Notes under the pieces: generated by a model | The model's database searches: none | The model's input: the letters and a program-made list of their open reading frames with translations, nothing else | Told to the model about the DNA's origin: nothing | In this document: one piece after another, positions 8,323 through 17,056 of the stretch | How positions within the stretch are numbered: position 1 is the stretch's first letter | Layout: each line of letters opens with the position of its first letter | NCBI RefSeq assembly: GCF_017114995.1 | Contig: NZ_JABXKL010000083.1 | Coordinates: 124,001-188,000 of the forward strand | Length of the DNA stretch: 64,000 bases | Reading direction: 5' to 3' | From: Nostoc sp. NMS9 | Lineage (GTDB): Bacteria > Cyanobacteriota > Cyanobacteriia > Cyanobacteriales > Nostocaceae | Program-made: the position numbers and the translations under genes

Positions 8323-8676
8323 TTTTTCTTACCTAAATAACTAGAGATTTTTTTACGACTTCTTATATGATCTTTAACTATCTGCTAGGGTTTCACCTCC
8401 CTTGCAAGATAGAATTTCTTTCTACCATTAGGTCTATCATTGAGAAAACTATAGTGATTCTAAATACACTTTATGGGCGCATAGCTGTATGCCTATACAT
8501 TAAACATAGGAATAGAGACGTAGCAGTGCTACGTCTCTACAAGGGTTCTGGATAACACATATTAATTTCTGGAGATTTCTAAGGTATTGCAATGTTTTTA
8601 AGGGCGCGTTAAACAAATTTAACGCTCCCTAGAAATTTAAGATTAATTTAATGTCACAAGGCAAAAATCACTCAGG
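8323..8676. other. gene-free spacer with two inverted repeats
   Basis: It holds a near-perfect 27-base palindrome, TAGAGACGTAGCA-G-TGCTACGTCTCTA at 8513-8539, a design seen as a dispersed repeat in Nostoc genomes. A second stem, GGGCGCGTTAAA with TTTAACGCTCCC at 8602-8629 (one mismatch), may end the ferredoxin transcript. No credible gene was seen. Confidence 0.6.
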
Positions 8677-9009
8677 TTATCCCGACTCAGGCTTATAGTA
8701 AAGGGCTGATTTATATAAGACTTGTTCTTGATGGGTTTCTAAAGTGCAATCAGACAAAGGATAAGTTACACAAGTAACAACATAACCAGCCTGTATTTCG
8801 CTGGGGCGCAGAAATTTTTGCTCACTTTGATCGACTTCACCACTAATAAGTTTAGCAATACACGCAGAACATTCGCCTTGTTTACACCCAGATGGTAGGC
8901 GGATACCAGCTTCCTCCGCCATATCCAGAATATATTGATCGTCTGGTACTGGAATGGTGCGATCTAATCCAAGTGTAGGATTGATAAATCGAACTTGATA
9001 AACTACCAT
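8677..9009 (-). CDS. plant-type [2Fe-2S] ferredoxin
   Basis: 110 residues with cluster ligands Cys42, Cys47, Cys50 (SGCKQGECSAC) and Cys80 (YVVTC), the standard C-x4-C-x2-C-x29-C layout. It is a soluble one-electron carrier. It differs from photosynthetic PetF in its Lys-rich cluster loop and a C-terminal extension to SALYYKPESG, so it is probably a specialised isoform of unknown partner. It follows tex by 13 bases on the same strand, so the two may share a transcript. Confidence 0.9.
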   Translation of the reverse strand: MVVYQVRFINPTLGLDRTIPVPDDQYILDMAEEAGIRLPSGCKQGECSACIAKLISGEVDQSEQKFLRPSEIQAGYVVTCVTYPLSDCTLETHQEQVLYKSALYYKPESG

Positions 9010-9022
9010 CTGCTGTTTCTAA

Positions 9023-11182
9023 TTATTGTTTAACTGCTTTCATCGACAAACTAATCCGTTTGAGTTTCTCGTTGATTTCTAACACCTGGACTTTGACTAC
9101 TTGTCCAACTTTGACAATTTTGTTGGGATCGTCTACAAATCTATCAGCAAGTTGGGATATATGCACCAAGCCATCTTGATGTACGCCGATATCCACAAAT
9201 GCACCGAAGTTGGCGACGTTCGTCACAATTCCCTCTAGTTCCATTCCCACATTTAAGTCCCTGATTTCTTTAATTCCTTCTCTGAAGGTGGCATACTTAA
9301 ACTCAGCACGAGGATCTCTACCTGGTTTTTCGAGTTCGCTGAGAATGTCGCGCAGTGTGGGTTCGCCGACGCTATCGGTAACGTATTTCTTCAGGTTGGT
9401 CTTTTTGAGTTTTTCGGCAATTTGTGTTACCTGATTTAATGGCACACTTAGATCGGATGCGATCGCCTCTACTACAGAATAACTCTCTGGATGCACTGCT
9501 GTATTATCCAAAGGGTTATCACCACCGCGAATCCGCAGAAAACCCGCTGCTTGTTCAAAAGCTTTTGGCCCCAACTTCGTAACTTTCAACAGTTGTCGGC
9601 GATTTTTAAAGGCTCCATGCTGGTTGCGATGGGCGACAATATTATTGGCAACAGTTGCCGTAATCCCAGAGACGGAAGTGAGAAGTTCTTTGGAAGCGGT
9701 GTTTAAGTCTACGCCGACGTAGTTAACGCAGCTTTCCACAGTGTCATCCAATTTCTTTTTCAACAACTTCTGATCGACATCGTGCTGATATTGTCCCACA
9801 CCAATCGATTTGGGATCGATTTTCACCAGTTCCGCCAAAGGGTCTTGCAAACGGCGACCGATGCTAATGGCACCACGGACGGTAATATCTAAATCGGGAA
9901 ACTCTTCCAGCGCCACAATACTAGCAGAATATATAGATGCGCCAGACTCATTCACCATCACCTTAACTGGTTTGCGTTCTATGGTTTGCAATACTTGCGT
10001 GACAAATTCCTCTGTCTCGCGGGAGGCTGTACCGTTACCGATGGCGATTAACTCAATTTTGTACTTTTCAATCAGATTTTTGACAGTTTGTGCTGCTTTG
10101 AGTCGCTGTTCAGCCGCTTGGTGGGGAAATACCGCCTGATATTCCAAAAATTGTCCAGTTTGGTCGAGGACGGCAACCTTACACCCAGTTCTAAATCCAG
10201 GGTCTATCGCTAGGGTTGGTTTCATCCCTGCTGGTGCAGACAGCAGCAACTCCCGCAGATTAGTTTCAAATGTCTTAATTGATTCTATATCTGCATAAAC
10301 TTTTTTATCAGAAATTACCTCTCCCATTAGAGAGATTTTCATCAAGCGGTTGAATGCATCCTTCAGCATCGCCTGATAAAAATCCCGAATTGTCCGTACT
10401 TTGGTTTTGATTTCTTTCGACTCAAGATAGTAAAGTACCGTATCCTCATCAAAAGCAATTTCAAAGCTTAATACTTTCTCAGTTTCACCCCGACACAACG
10501 CCAGCATATTGTGTGGTGCAATATTTTTTACCCTAATTTGATAGTTACGATACATCTCAAATTTGGTTGTACCTTCGGGATAATCATCTTTGATGCGGGA
10601 GACAAATACACCTTCTTCTAAAAGATAGTCGCGGATATATGCGCGTAACTCAGCTTTTTCAGCGACTTCTTCCGCTAAAATGTCAGCAGCACCTTTGAGC
10701 GCCTCTTCTGCTGTTTTTACTCCCTGCGTTTCCGAAATATACTTAGCCGCTGCTTCCTCTAGTGAAGCCGTTGCAGCATTTTTGACATTTAACGACTTGA
10801 TGAACTCTGCTAGGGGTTCTAGTCCTTTTTCTCTAGCGATGGTGGCGCGGGTGCGGCGCTTTGGTCGATAAGGTAAGTATAAATCCTCAAGTTCAGTTTT
10901 TTGTAAGCAGGATGAGATTTTGGCTTTAAGTTCATCTGTAAGTTTACCTTGTTGAGCGATCGCACTTAAAATCACCGATTTCCGTTCTTCCAGTTCTGTT
11001 AAATAAGTATATCGATCAGCCAGTTCACGTAGTTGCACTTCATTCATCTCATCGGTGCGCTCTTTCCGGTAACGTGCAATAAAGGGAATTGTTGCACCCT
11101 CCGCCAAAAGTTCCAGCGCGTTTTGCACCTGATGGGATTTGAGGTTTATTTCAGTTGCCAGTATTTGAGGAATGTTCAGCAT
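9023..11182 (-). CDS. tex: Tex family RNA-binding transcription accessory protein
   Basis: 719 residues, the usual Tex length. It begins with the conserved N-terminal helical region (ILATEINLKSHQVQNALELL... TIPFIARYRKERTDEM). It has a YqgF-like domain (LAIDPGFRTGCKVAVLD), helix-hairpin-helix motifs (LLTSVSGITATVANNIVAHR) and a C-terminal S1 domain (GIVTNVANFGAFVDIGVHQD). Tex and its relative Spt6 bind nucleic acid and influence transcription; it is cytoplasmic. The start is the first Met of the family pattern. Confidence 0.95.
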   Translation of the reverse strand: MLNIPQILATEINLKSHQVQNALELLAEGATIPFIARYRKERTDEMNEVQLRELADRYTYLTELEERKSVILSAIAQQGKLTDELKAKISSCLQKTELEDLYLPYRPKRRTRATIAREKGLEPLAEFIKSLNVKNAATASLEEAAAKYISETQGVKTAEEALKGAADILAEEVAEKAELRAYIRDYLLEEGVFVSRIKDDYPEGTTKFEMYRNYQIRVKNIAPHNMLALCRGETEKVLSFEIAFDEDTVLYYLESKEIKTKVRTIRDFYQAMLKDAFNRLMKISLMGEVISDKKVYADIESIKTFETNLRELLLSAPAGMKPTLAIDPGFRTGCKVAVLDQTGQFLEYQAVFPHQAAEQRLKAAQTVKNLIEKYKIELIAIGNGTASRETEEFVTQVLQTIERKPVKVMVNESGASIYSASIVALEEFPDLDITVRGAISIGRRLQDPLAELVKIDPKSIGVGQYQHDVDQKLLKKKLDDTVESCVNYVGVDLNTASKELLTSVSGITATVANNIVAHRNQHGAFKNRRQLLKVTKLGPKAFEQAAGFLRIRGGDNPLDNTAVHPESYSVVEAIASDLSVPLNQVTQIAEKLKKTNLKKYVTDSVGEPTLRDILSELEKPGRDPRAEFKYATFREGIKEIRDLNVGMELEGIVTNVANFGAFVDIGVHQDGLVHISQLADRFVDDPNKIVKVGQVVKVQVLEINEKLKRISLSMKAVKQ

Positions 11183-11717
11183 TAGGTGTCTAAAATGAAA
11201 ATGCTACTTCTAAAGGTAATATGCTAGATCCTTATCCTGGCGCAAGGCCAAAGTTTTAAGCTAATTTACCAGAGGATTGCTCGCAAGAGTACAATTGGCG
11301 AAATAGACAAAACCCACCTACGCAAGTTTTATAACCCTTTCAATCCGCGTAGATGAATGAGAATTTGTCTATCACAGCGCAGCTTGGCTGAGTCGGGAGA
11401 AAGGCAAAAGTAACATCATCCACAGAAATTGTCTGTTCCTAAACACTAGGCAAAATCGCGTAGCGTTTCGTACCTAATTTTAAAGCCTGCTACGCACACC
11501 ATCCACCACAAAAAAAGAGTTGTCAAGCTTTTAGGCCCTTCATCTGTCGCAATAATTATTCCAATTGGCTTAATATATAACGTTGCATAATCTTGACTTT
11601 CTATAATATTTATTTCGCTCGACTGTTGTAGCCAAAACCTTGTTGGGTGTAAGATCAACCAACTTCCAAAAAATTCGTTTTAAAAACACTACAACCTTTA
11701 GTTCAGAGGTTAGTAAA
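11183..11717. other. intergenic stretch, no credible gene
   Basis: 535 bases with several degenerate GC-rich snippets (CGCGTAGCGTTTCGTACC near 11458) that look like dispersed repeats. A 70-codon minus-strand frame here has no family resemblance and is not called. It presumably holds the promoters of tex and the small membrane gene. Confidence 0.5.
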
Positions 11718-11936
11718 ATGGCTTTGTTTTTCTTGATACCACTATGTACTGCTTTAGCTACTGGCTATTTCTTCAAAAAGAGTAGTGATGAAATTGCATA
11801 TCTTGCAGGTGTATTTGCAGCTATTAGCTTGATTTTAACTTTAGTATTAGCACCTTGGCAGATTCAGTTTGGATTATTAATCATTGTCTTCGTCATTACC
11901 AACAGACTTTTACAAGATAATGAGTCCAAACAATAG
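11718..11936 (+). CDS. small two-helix membrane protein, unknown function
   Basis: 72 residues from ATG 11718 (MALFFLIPLCTALATGYFF), with AGAGGT about ten bases upstream. It has three hydrophobic stretches, roughly residues 2-20, 30-46 and 48-62, separated by KKSSDE, and the tail QDNESKQ. No known family was recognised. A decayed copy follows at once, showing that the unit was tandemly duplicated. The open frame extends to 11640 but the upstream part reads as noncoding. Confidence 0.62.
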   Translation: MALFFLIPLCTALATGYFFKKSSDEIAYLAGVFAAISLILTLVLAPWQIQFGLLIIVFVITNRLLQDNESKQ

Positions 11937-11976
11937 GAAAACAACCTAGAGAAACCTCTATCCAGGCAAAAAAACT

Positions 11977-12174
11977 TAGCGTTGTTTTTGTTGATACCAC
12001 TATGTACTGTTTTAGCTACTGCCTGCTTGTTCAAAAAGAGTACTAATGAAATTGTCTGCTTTGCAGCTATTAGCTTGATTTTAAGTCTAGTATTAGCACC
12101 TTAGCAGATTCAGTTTGGATTGTTAATCATTATTACCAACAGACTTTTGTGAGGATAATGAGTCCAAACGATAG
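11977..12174 (+). pseudogene. decayed tandem copy of the small membrane protein gene
   Basis: The stretch matches the gene at 11718-11936 along its length, for example TTGATACCACTATGTACTG, CAGCTATTAGCTTGATTTTA and the end GATAATGAGTCCAAAC. The copy has no ATG at the equivalent position. It lacks about 12 bases after GAAATTG and about six near ATCATT, and the Trp codon in GCACCTTGG is a stop (CCTTAG). It is therefore non-functional. The flanks after both copies (CCTCTATCCAGG and CCTCTACCCAGC) also match, so the duplicated unit was about 240 bases. Confidence 0.88.
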
Positions 12175-13340
12175 AAAAACCTCTACCCAGCCAAGGAAAA
12201 TTGGCGGACTACTAACTCTGTCTGAGATAGGTAAATTTAGATGAAGATTTTTGTGGATAGATAAAAAACAATTCAAACTCTTGATTGTCATCTAAAAATT
12301 ACGGCTGTAATTTAGTGTAACGTTGTGTGATATTATCAGCACAAGTAGTGTTGTTCAAGTTTCAATTTTCCTTGAATCAACTCTTAGCTTTGCATTTATC
12401 GAGTCTAATACTAACTCTTTACTTCTACAAGTTTAATAACCAGAAATTACTTCATAAATGTACAAATTTCCAAGACAAAAATTCATAATAAATGAGGATT
12501 TTTATTTTATGAAGTTTTTGTTTAAGTGTATTTGTCAGTAGATAAATTTTTGATAAAGTATGGCGATAAATTTGCAACATACCTTTCTCGTGGTATTCTA
12601 GTAAGTAATTACATGTAACAATAAATTTGGAGAAAAAAGCCTATTTAAAACTACGAGGAAAAATCAAGCAAACCTAATACTAAATGGTGTAGAAGGATCT
12701 CAAATTCAATGCAAGCAACGTCAACTTAAAGTTGATTAGCCAACGCTAGTTTGAATTAGTTGTTTTGTTAAAAAGGCTCCATTTGGACATTCAGTAAAAT
12801 TCCCCATAAACCTGTAAAGCGTATTACTGTAGATTGATTTATCTCCTATCTATGATTTACGCAGCCAGTCAGACTTGTATTACTTATTGTGTTCCCATGC
12901 CCAAAAAGAGCACGTATACATACTCAATTTGAGTAAAAACCTTTACTTTTATAAATCGGCTTAATTGCCAGCTGAGATTACAGATATGTCTGTGAGTCGG
13001 GAGAAAGTTTATGATATGTCAATACATTAATCAATTTTCCTGGAACAAATAGAGAATATTTATCAATCCAGCTAGGTTTTATAGTTTGAGAAGATCAATA
13101 GTATCTTCAAAAGATTTCTACAACAGGATACAACTGATGAAAGTTAATGAATCGGTTAATCAAAAATTCTAGCACTCCATTTTGATTTAGGTGCATCTGT
13201 TGAATATGTAGGTGGAATCGGAGTTCAGCATCAGCGATGTCTATGATGGGCTACATCTACGCACACTGCAAACTTTGTGTATGTAGAGAGAATTTGTGAC
13301 AAAGTTCTCAACCTTCCCTATGTCTGCATCTACTACTAGA
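12175..13340. other. long AT-rich gene-poor region
   Basis: About 1.2 kb with stops in all frames and no recognised RNA gene, repeat family or protein remnant. A HIP1-type palindrome (TCGCGATCGCGC) lies just beyond it at about 13344-13355. It could be decayed accessory DNA or a long regulatory region for the operon at 13704. Confidence 0.45.
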
Positions 13341-13619
13341 TTATCGCGATCGCGCTAAAAAAAAATAGTGTTGGAGCAAACCTGGGTAGCACAGAAAATA
13401 TCTGTAATTCACAGTTGGGCAAACTCTAAATTGATTGTCCCAATTGCCAAGCAATAAACTGGTTTGCTTGGGAGTATAATCCAGTAAAACAATTAAGCCT
13501 GCTTTACTCCGAATCATATCGAACGTTTCCATGATAGAGCAATCATCTTGGAATATGACATAGTATTTAGTTTTTAACTCTAGGGCATGAGCTTCAACGA
13601 TCATTTTGATATCAGTCAC
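13341..13619 (-). CDS. uncertain short ORF
   Basis: A 92-residue frame, MTDIKMIVEAHALELKTKYY... with the segment SKAGLIVLLDYTPKQTSLLL. The middle is protein-like in composition, but the C-terminal quarter (PGLLQHYFFLARSR) includes a HIP1 site and looks like read-through. No family was recognised and no ribosome-binding site is clear. It may be a decayed gene or chance. Confidence 0.28.
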   Translation of the reverse strand: MTDIKMIVEAHALELKTKYYVIFQDDCSIMETFDMIRSKAGLIVLLDYTPKQTSLLLGNWDNQFRVCPTVNYRYFLCYPGLLQHYFFLARSR

Positions 13620-13703
13620 TTCAACATAGTCTTCCTAATGTTCAAAACAACTGGTTTTTTACTGCCCAGTTCATACCTACTATCTTGATTAAGGCAAAGT
13701 ACG

Positions 13704-14096
13704 ATGAAATCTATGTCGCAAAAAAGTTCAAACTTTAAAATAATCCCTTATATTATTTTATTTGTAAGTATTTTATTTAGTATCTGTGGACAATTGCTGA
13801 TGAAAAATGCCATGATTTATACAAATGAGGGAGTATTTACTTGGGAGTTTTTTCAGAAATTATCATTAGCTATTACTGTTTACTGTTTAGGAATAGTAAA
13901 TTGGATATTGGCTCTGCGCTCTGTAAAATTGAGTATTGCTTATCCCCTGACTAGTTTAAATTATGTTGGGATACTTTTCGGTTCATACTACTTTTTTAAT
14001 GAGGTTATTACATTAACTCGAATAGTAGGAGTCATCACTATCTTCGTGGGTGTTCTTTTAGTAGTTAATCCCATAAGAAAGTTCAAATTTAGATAA
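13704..14096 (+). CDS. EmrE/ArnF-like four-helix membrane protein
   Basis: 130 residues with four hydrophobic helices in the small multidrug resistance/EamA arrangement. Markers are GQLLMKNAM in helix 1, WILALRSVKLSIAYPLTSL in helices 2-3 and IVGVITIFVGVLLV in helix 4. Proteins of this size that pair with a second small member and sit beside a polyprenyl-phosphate glycosyltransferase often act as lipid-sugar flippases (ArnE/ArnF type). It is the first gene of a four-gene run, 27 bases before the next. An alternative start is Met4. Confidence 0.78.
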   Translation: MKSMSQKSSNFKIIPYIILFVSILFSICGQLLMKNAMIYTNEGVFTWEFFQKLSLAITVYCLGIVNWILALRSVKLSIAYPLTSLNYVGILFGSYYFFNEVITLTRIVGVITIFVGVLLVVNPIRKFKFR

Positions 14097-14123
14097 TTAA
14101 TTACTTCAAAGAAAAAGTTAAAA

Positions 14124-14480
14124 ATGAGTATTTTTACTTGGCTAAATTTAATGCTTGTCGTTTTGTTTGGAACAACAGCTCAACTTTCACTCAAATATGG
14201 ACTTTACATTTCTAATTCTAATAAAGGAGAAAGCGGCTCTCTCAAAAATCTCTTATTATCTCGTTATTTTTTGATTTGGTTTATCTGCTATACATTTATG
14301 ACTATATTGTGGCTTTATGTATTGCGGACAATTCCTTTAAGTCAAGCGTTTCCAGTTTTAGGATTAATGTATGCATTTGTACCAATTGCTTCTCACTATC
14401 TTTTAAAAGAAGAGGTTATGTTTAGCCAGTGGTTAGGAATTTCCGTTATTATAACTGGCGTAATTCTAGTTGTACATTAA
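14124..14480 (+). CDS. EmrE/ArnE-like four-helix membrane protein
   Basis: 118 residues with four predicted helices. GTTAQLSLKYGLYI matches the A-Q-x-x-L-K-x-G core of helix 1, LRTIPLSQAFPVLGLMYAF matches helix 3 and WLGISVIITGVILVVH ends the protein. Two unequal small multidrug-type proteins side by side suggest a heterodimer. With the previous gene it probably moves a lipid-linked product across the membrane. The ninety bases to the next gene hold no terminator. Confidence 0.78.
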   Translation: MSIFTWLNLMLVVLFGTTAQLSLKYGLYISNSNKGESGSLKNLLLSRYFLIWFICYTFMTILWLYVLRTIPLSQAFPVLGLMYAFVPIASHYLLKEEVMFSQWLGISVIITGVILVVH

Positions 14481-14570
14481 CAGCTTAATAGGCAAATAAT
14501 CAGATTATTAATACTAACAATTTCTGAACATCATCCTCTAAAACATTTTCACAAAATCTAAATTTAATTT

Positions 14571-15875
14571 ATGAATATAGGCATCGTTGGCGGAGGCATA
14601 ACTGGGCTAGTATTAGCTCAACGTCTTTCACATCAAGGACATAAAGTCACTGTCTTTGATAGTAACAAGCAGCTTGGTGGACTTACTACCTATCATGATT
14701 ACGGATTATTTACCTGGGATCGCTTTTATCACGTTATCCTACCTTCTGATACTCACTTAATAAATTTTCTTAGAGATATTGGTCTTGGAGATAAATTGCG
14801 TTGGCATCGAAGTTTAACAGGTTTTTACGACAAGAAAAAGTTTTATTCTATTAGTAACAGTATAGAATTTCTGCGTTTTCCTCTATTTGGACTTATAGGT
14901 AAAATCAGATTAGCTTTTACTCTCCTATATGGTTCACGCCTTAATAACTGGCGGCGTTTAGAGAAGATTTTAGTTGAAGATTGGCTATTGAAACTAGGTG
15001 GTAAAAACACATACGAAAAGCTCTGGAAACCTTTGCTTTTATCCAAATTAGGAGAAAACTATAAGCGAATATCAGCAGTTTTTATCTGGGCTTATATCAA
15101 ACGACTATTTTCAGCGCGCGATTCTTCATTAAATAAAGAACAACTTGGTTATGTCTCTGGCGGTTATAAAACTGTTTTTGACCATATAGAAAAATTAATT
15201 TACGCGGCTGGAGGTCATATCCACAAAGGTATTGCAGTTAAATATATCGCACCTCATCCAGGGGGTGGAATGTGGGTAGAATATCAGGGTAAAAAAGAGC
15301 ATTTTGATAAAGTCATCTTTACTGGCCCAGTTAATATCTTGCAACAGGTTGCTGCCAAGGAACTAGTGAAAGTTTTAGGCACTGGTGAAACAGTAGAATA
15401 CCTGGGTGTAATCTGCATGGTACTGATTACTCATAAACCTCTAGTTCCTTATTACGTAGTAAATATCGCCGATAAAAATATTCCTTTTACCGGAGTTATT
15501 GGTATGAGTAACTTAGTTTCTTTACAAGAGACAGCAGGGTATCACATTACATTCCTACCAAAATATATACTTTCCACTGACCCGTTGTTAAAACAACCAG
15601 ATGACGAATTACGCCCAATATTTTTCCAAGGTATACGTTTAATGTTCCCCGAACTCAAAGCAGATGACATTGTGGCAGCACATATTAATCGAGCGATTAA
15701 AGTACAGCCACTACAAGTTTTAAATTATTCCAGCCTTGTTCCAAAAGTGAGTACTGAAAACGATGATTTTTTCGTTGTCAATACCTCACAGTTGGTTAAT
15801 GATAGCGTCAACAACAACGCAGTAGTTCGACAAGTCGATGAATTTCTCCAAAAATCAGCATTACTGAATTCTTGA
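14571..15875 (+). CDS. FAD-dependent amine oxidase/desaturase-like oxidoreductase
   Basis: 434 residues. The N-terminal Rossmann motif is GIVGGGITGLVLAQRL, then VFDSNKQLGGLT, the usual FAD-binding start of the amine oxidase, protoporphyrinogen oxidase and UDP-galactopyranose mutase superfamily. A conserved YEKLWKPLLLSKLG and GGYKTVFDHIEKLI follow. No membrane anchor is obvious. The position between two flippase-like genes and a glycosyltransferase suggests it acts on a sugar or lipid intermediate, though the substrate is unknown. Confidence 0.8.
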   Translation: MNIGIVGGGITGLVLAQRLSHQGHKVTVFDSNKQLGGLTTYHDYGLFTWDRFYHVILPSDTHLINFLRDIGLGDKLRWHRSLTGFYDKKKFYSISNSIEFLRFPLFGLIGKIRLAFTLLYGSRLNNWRRLEKILVEDWLLKLGGKNTYEKLWKPLLLSKLGENYKRISAVFIWAYIKRLFSARDSSLNKEQLGYVSGGYKTVFDHIEKLIYAAGGHIHKGIAVKYIAPHPGGGMWVEYQGKKEHFDKVIFTGPVNILQQVAAKELVKVLGTGETVEYLGVICMVLITHKPLVPYYVVNIADKNIPFTGVIGMSNLVSLQETAGYHITFLPKYILSTDPLLKQPDDELRPIFFQGIRLMFPELKADDIVAAHINRAIKVQPLQVLNYSSLVPKVSTENDDFFVVNTSQLVNDSVNNNAVVRQVDEFLQKSALLNS

Positions 15876-15920
15876 AATTTGAGTAATCACATTTTATTTT
15901 AAAAATCACACGAGGTCTTT

Positions 15921-16745
15921 ATGAGTCTTTTTGTACTTTTACCCGCATATAACGAGCAAGAATCAATTCGACCCTTGTTCAAAAAGTTTCAAACATTGCA
16001 GCAAATCTTTAATATAGAGATAGAACTGATTCTTGTCGATGATGGCAGTAGTGATAAAACTGCTCAGACTGCTTTAGAAGAATCTCAATCACTGGGTATA
16101 TTACTGAAATTAGTCCAACATCCCAAAAATGCTGGTTTAGGTCAAGCAATTAAAACAGGTTTTACGACTTTCTTAGAAATTTCCAAAGAAGGTGATTTTT
16201 TAGCAGCGATGGATTGCGACAATACTCAACCACCAGAACTGTTAATAAAAATGTATGACACTATGATAGCTGGTAGCTATGATATTGCGATCGCATCTAG
16301 ATATCGAAAAGGTTCTAAAGTCATAGGCTTATCAAAATTTAGAGAGCTGATGAGTTACGGAGCCAGCTGGCTTTTCAGAATTGTAGCCCGTGTACCAGGC
16401 GTAAAAGACTACACTTGTGGTTACAGACTGTATAACCGTACTTTCCTCAGTAAACTGGATATGTATTATGGGGACAATCTATTCACTGAAAGTGGATTTG
16501 CTTGCATGATAGATTTACTGCTAAAAGCCAAAGCCCTCAAACCAAAAATCGTAGAAATTCCAATGATTTTGAGATACGATCAAAAGCCGACTGCTAGCAA
16601 AATGAAAATTCTTAAAACTATTACTCGAACACTGAAGCTCTTGTTTAAGAATCTAGCATCAACAGAGCCAAATTCCAATTTAGGTCAGACTTTAAAAGAG
16701 CAAGAGACAGTGAGAATTCCACTTAAAATGGCAAATCGTAAATAA
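15921..16745 (+). CDS. family 2 glycosyltransferase (polyprenyl-phosphate sugar synthase-like)
   Basis: 274 residues. The GT-A fold is shown by FVLLPAYNEQESIRPL, LVDDGSSDKTAQ and the metal-binding acidic motif AAMDCDNTQPP. DYTCGYRLYNR and a basic C-terminus follow. It lacks the two C-terminal membrane helices of ArnC and resembles soluble dolichol-phosphate mannose synthases. It most likely transfers a sugar from a nucleotide donor to polyprenyl phosphate at the cytoplasmic membrane. It is the last gene of the run and is followed by a terminator. Confidence 0.85.
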   Translation: MSLFVLLPAYNEQESIRPLFKKFQTLQQIFNIEIELILVDDGSSDKTAQTALEESQSLGILLKLVQHPKNAGLGQAIKTGFTTFLEISKEGDFLAAMDCDNTQPPELLIKMYDTMIAGSYDIAIASRYRKGSKVIGLSKFRELMSYGASWLFRIVARVPGVKDYTCGYRLYNRTFLSKLDMYYGDNLFTESGFACMIDLLLKAKALKPKIVEIPMILRYDQKPTASKMKILKTITRTLKLLFKNLASTEPNSNLGQTLKEQETVRIPLKMANRK

Positions 16746-16836
16746 ACCTGAGAAGAAAAGTCTGGATTCTTTGGTTGAGAACAGTGCCAGGTAAATACAT
16801 AAGTATAAGTGTATTTTATTCTACACTTACACTTTC

Positions 16837-16862
16837 AGCGGAGCTTTCCTTGCTCCGCTTTT
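16837..16862 (+). terminator. rho-independent terminator of the sugar operon
   Basis: AGCGGAGC (16837-16844) pairs with GCTCCGCT (16852-16859), with a 7-base loop and a following TTT. A weaker imperfect stem (AAGTATAAGTGTA with TACACTTACACTT, 16801-16834) precedes it. It is placed about 90 bases after the glycosyltransferase. Confidence 0.85.
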
Positions 16863-17056
16863 GTATTCTGACTTGTGAATTCTTCGTCAAATAGCTTCAA
16901 ATTTATAGTCTGTGGGCGGATTTGCCAAGGCGTTGTTAAAGGGGAGGGAAATCCACACGTTTTTCTAGCAACTGTGGCTTTTGCTCATTTGTTAGACTGA
17001 ACAAACCAGGATTTTTCAGTCAAATCTCTGAACTACGCCAGCAGACGAGGCTACCC

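Noticed and set aside
11446-11658. 70-codon minus-strand frame
   Set aside because: No family resemblance or ribosome-binding site, and it contains degenerate repeat text.
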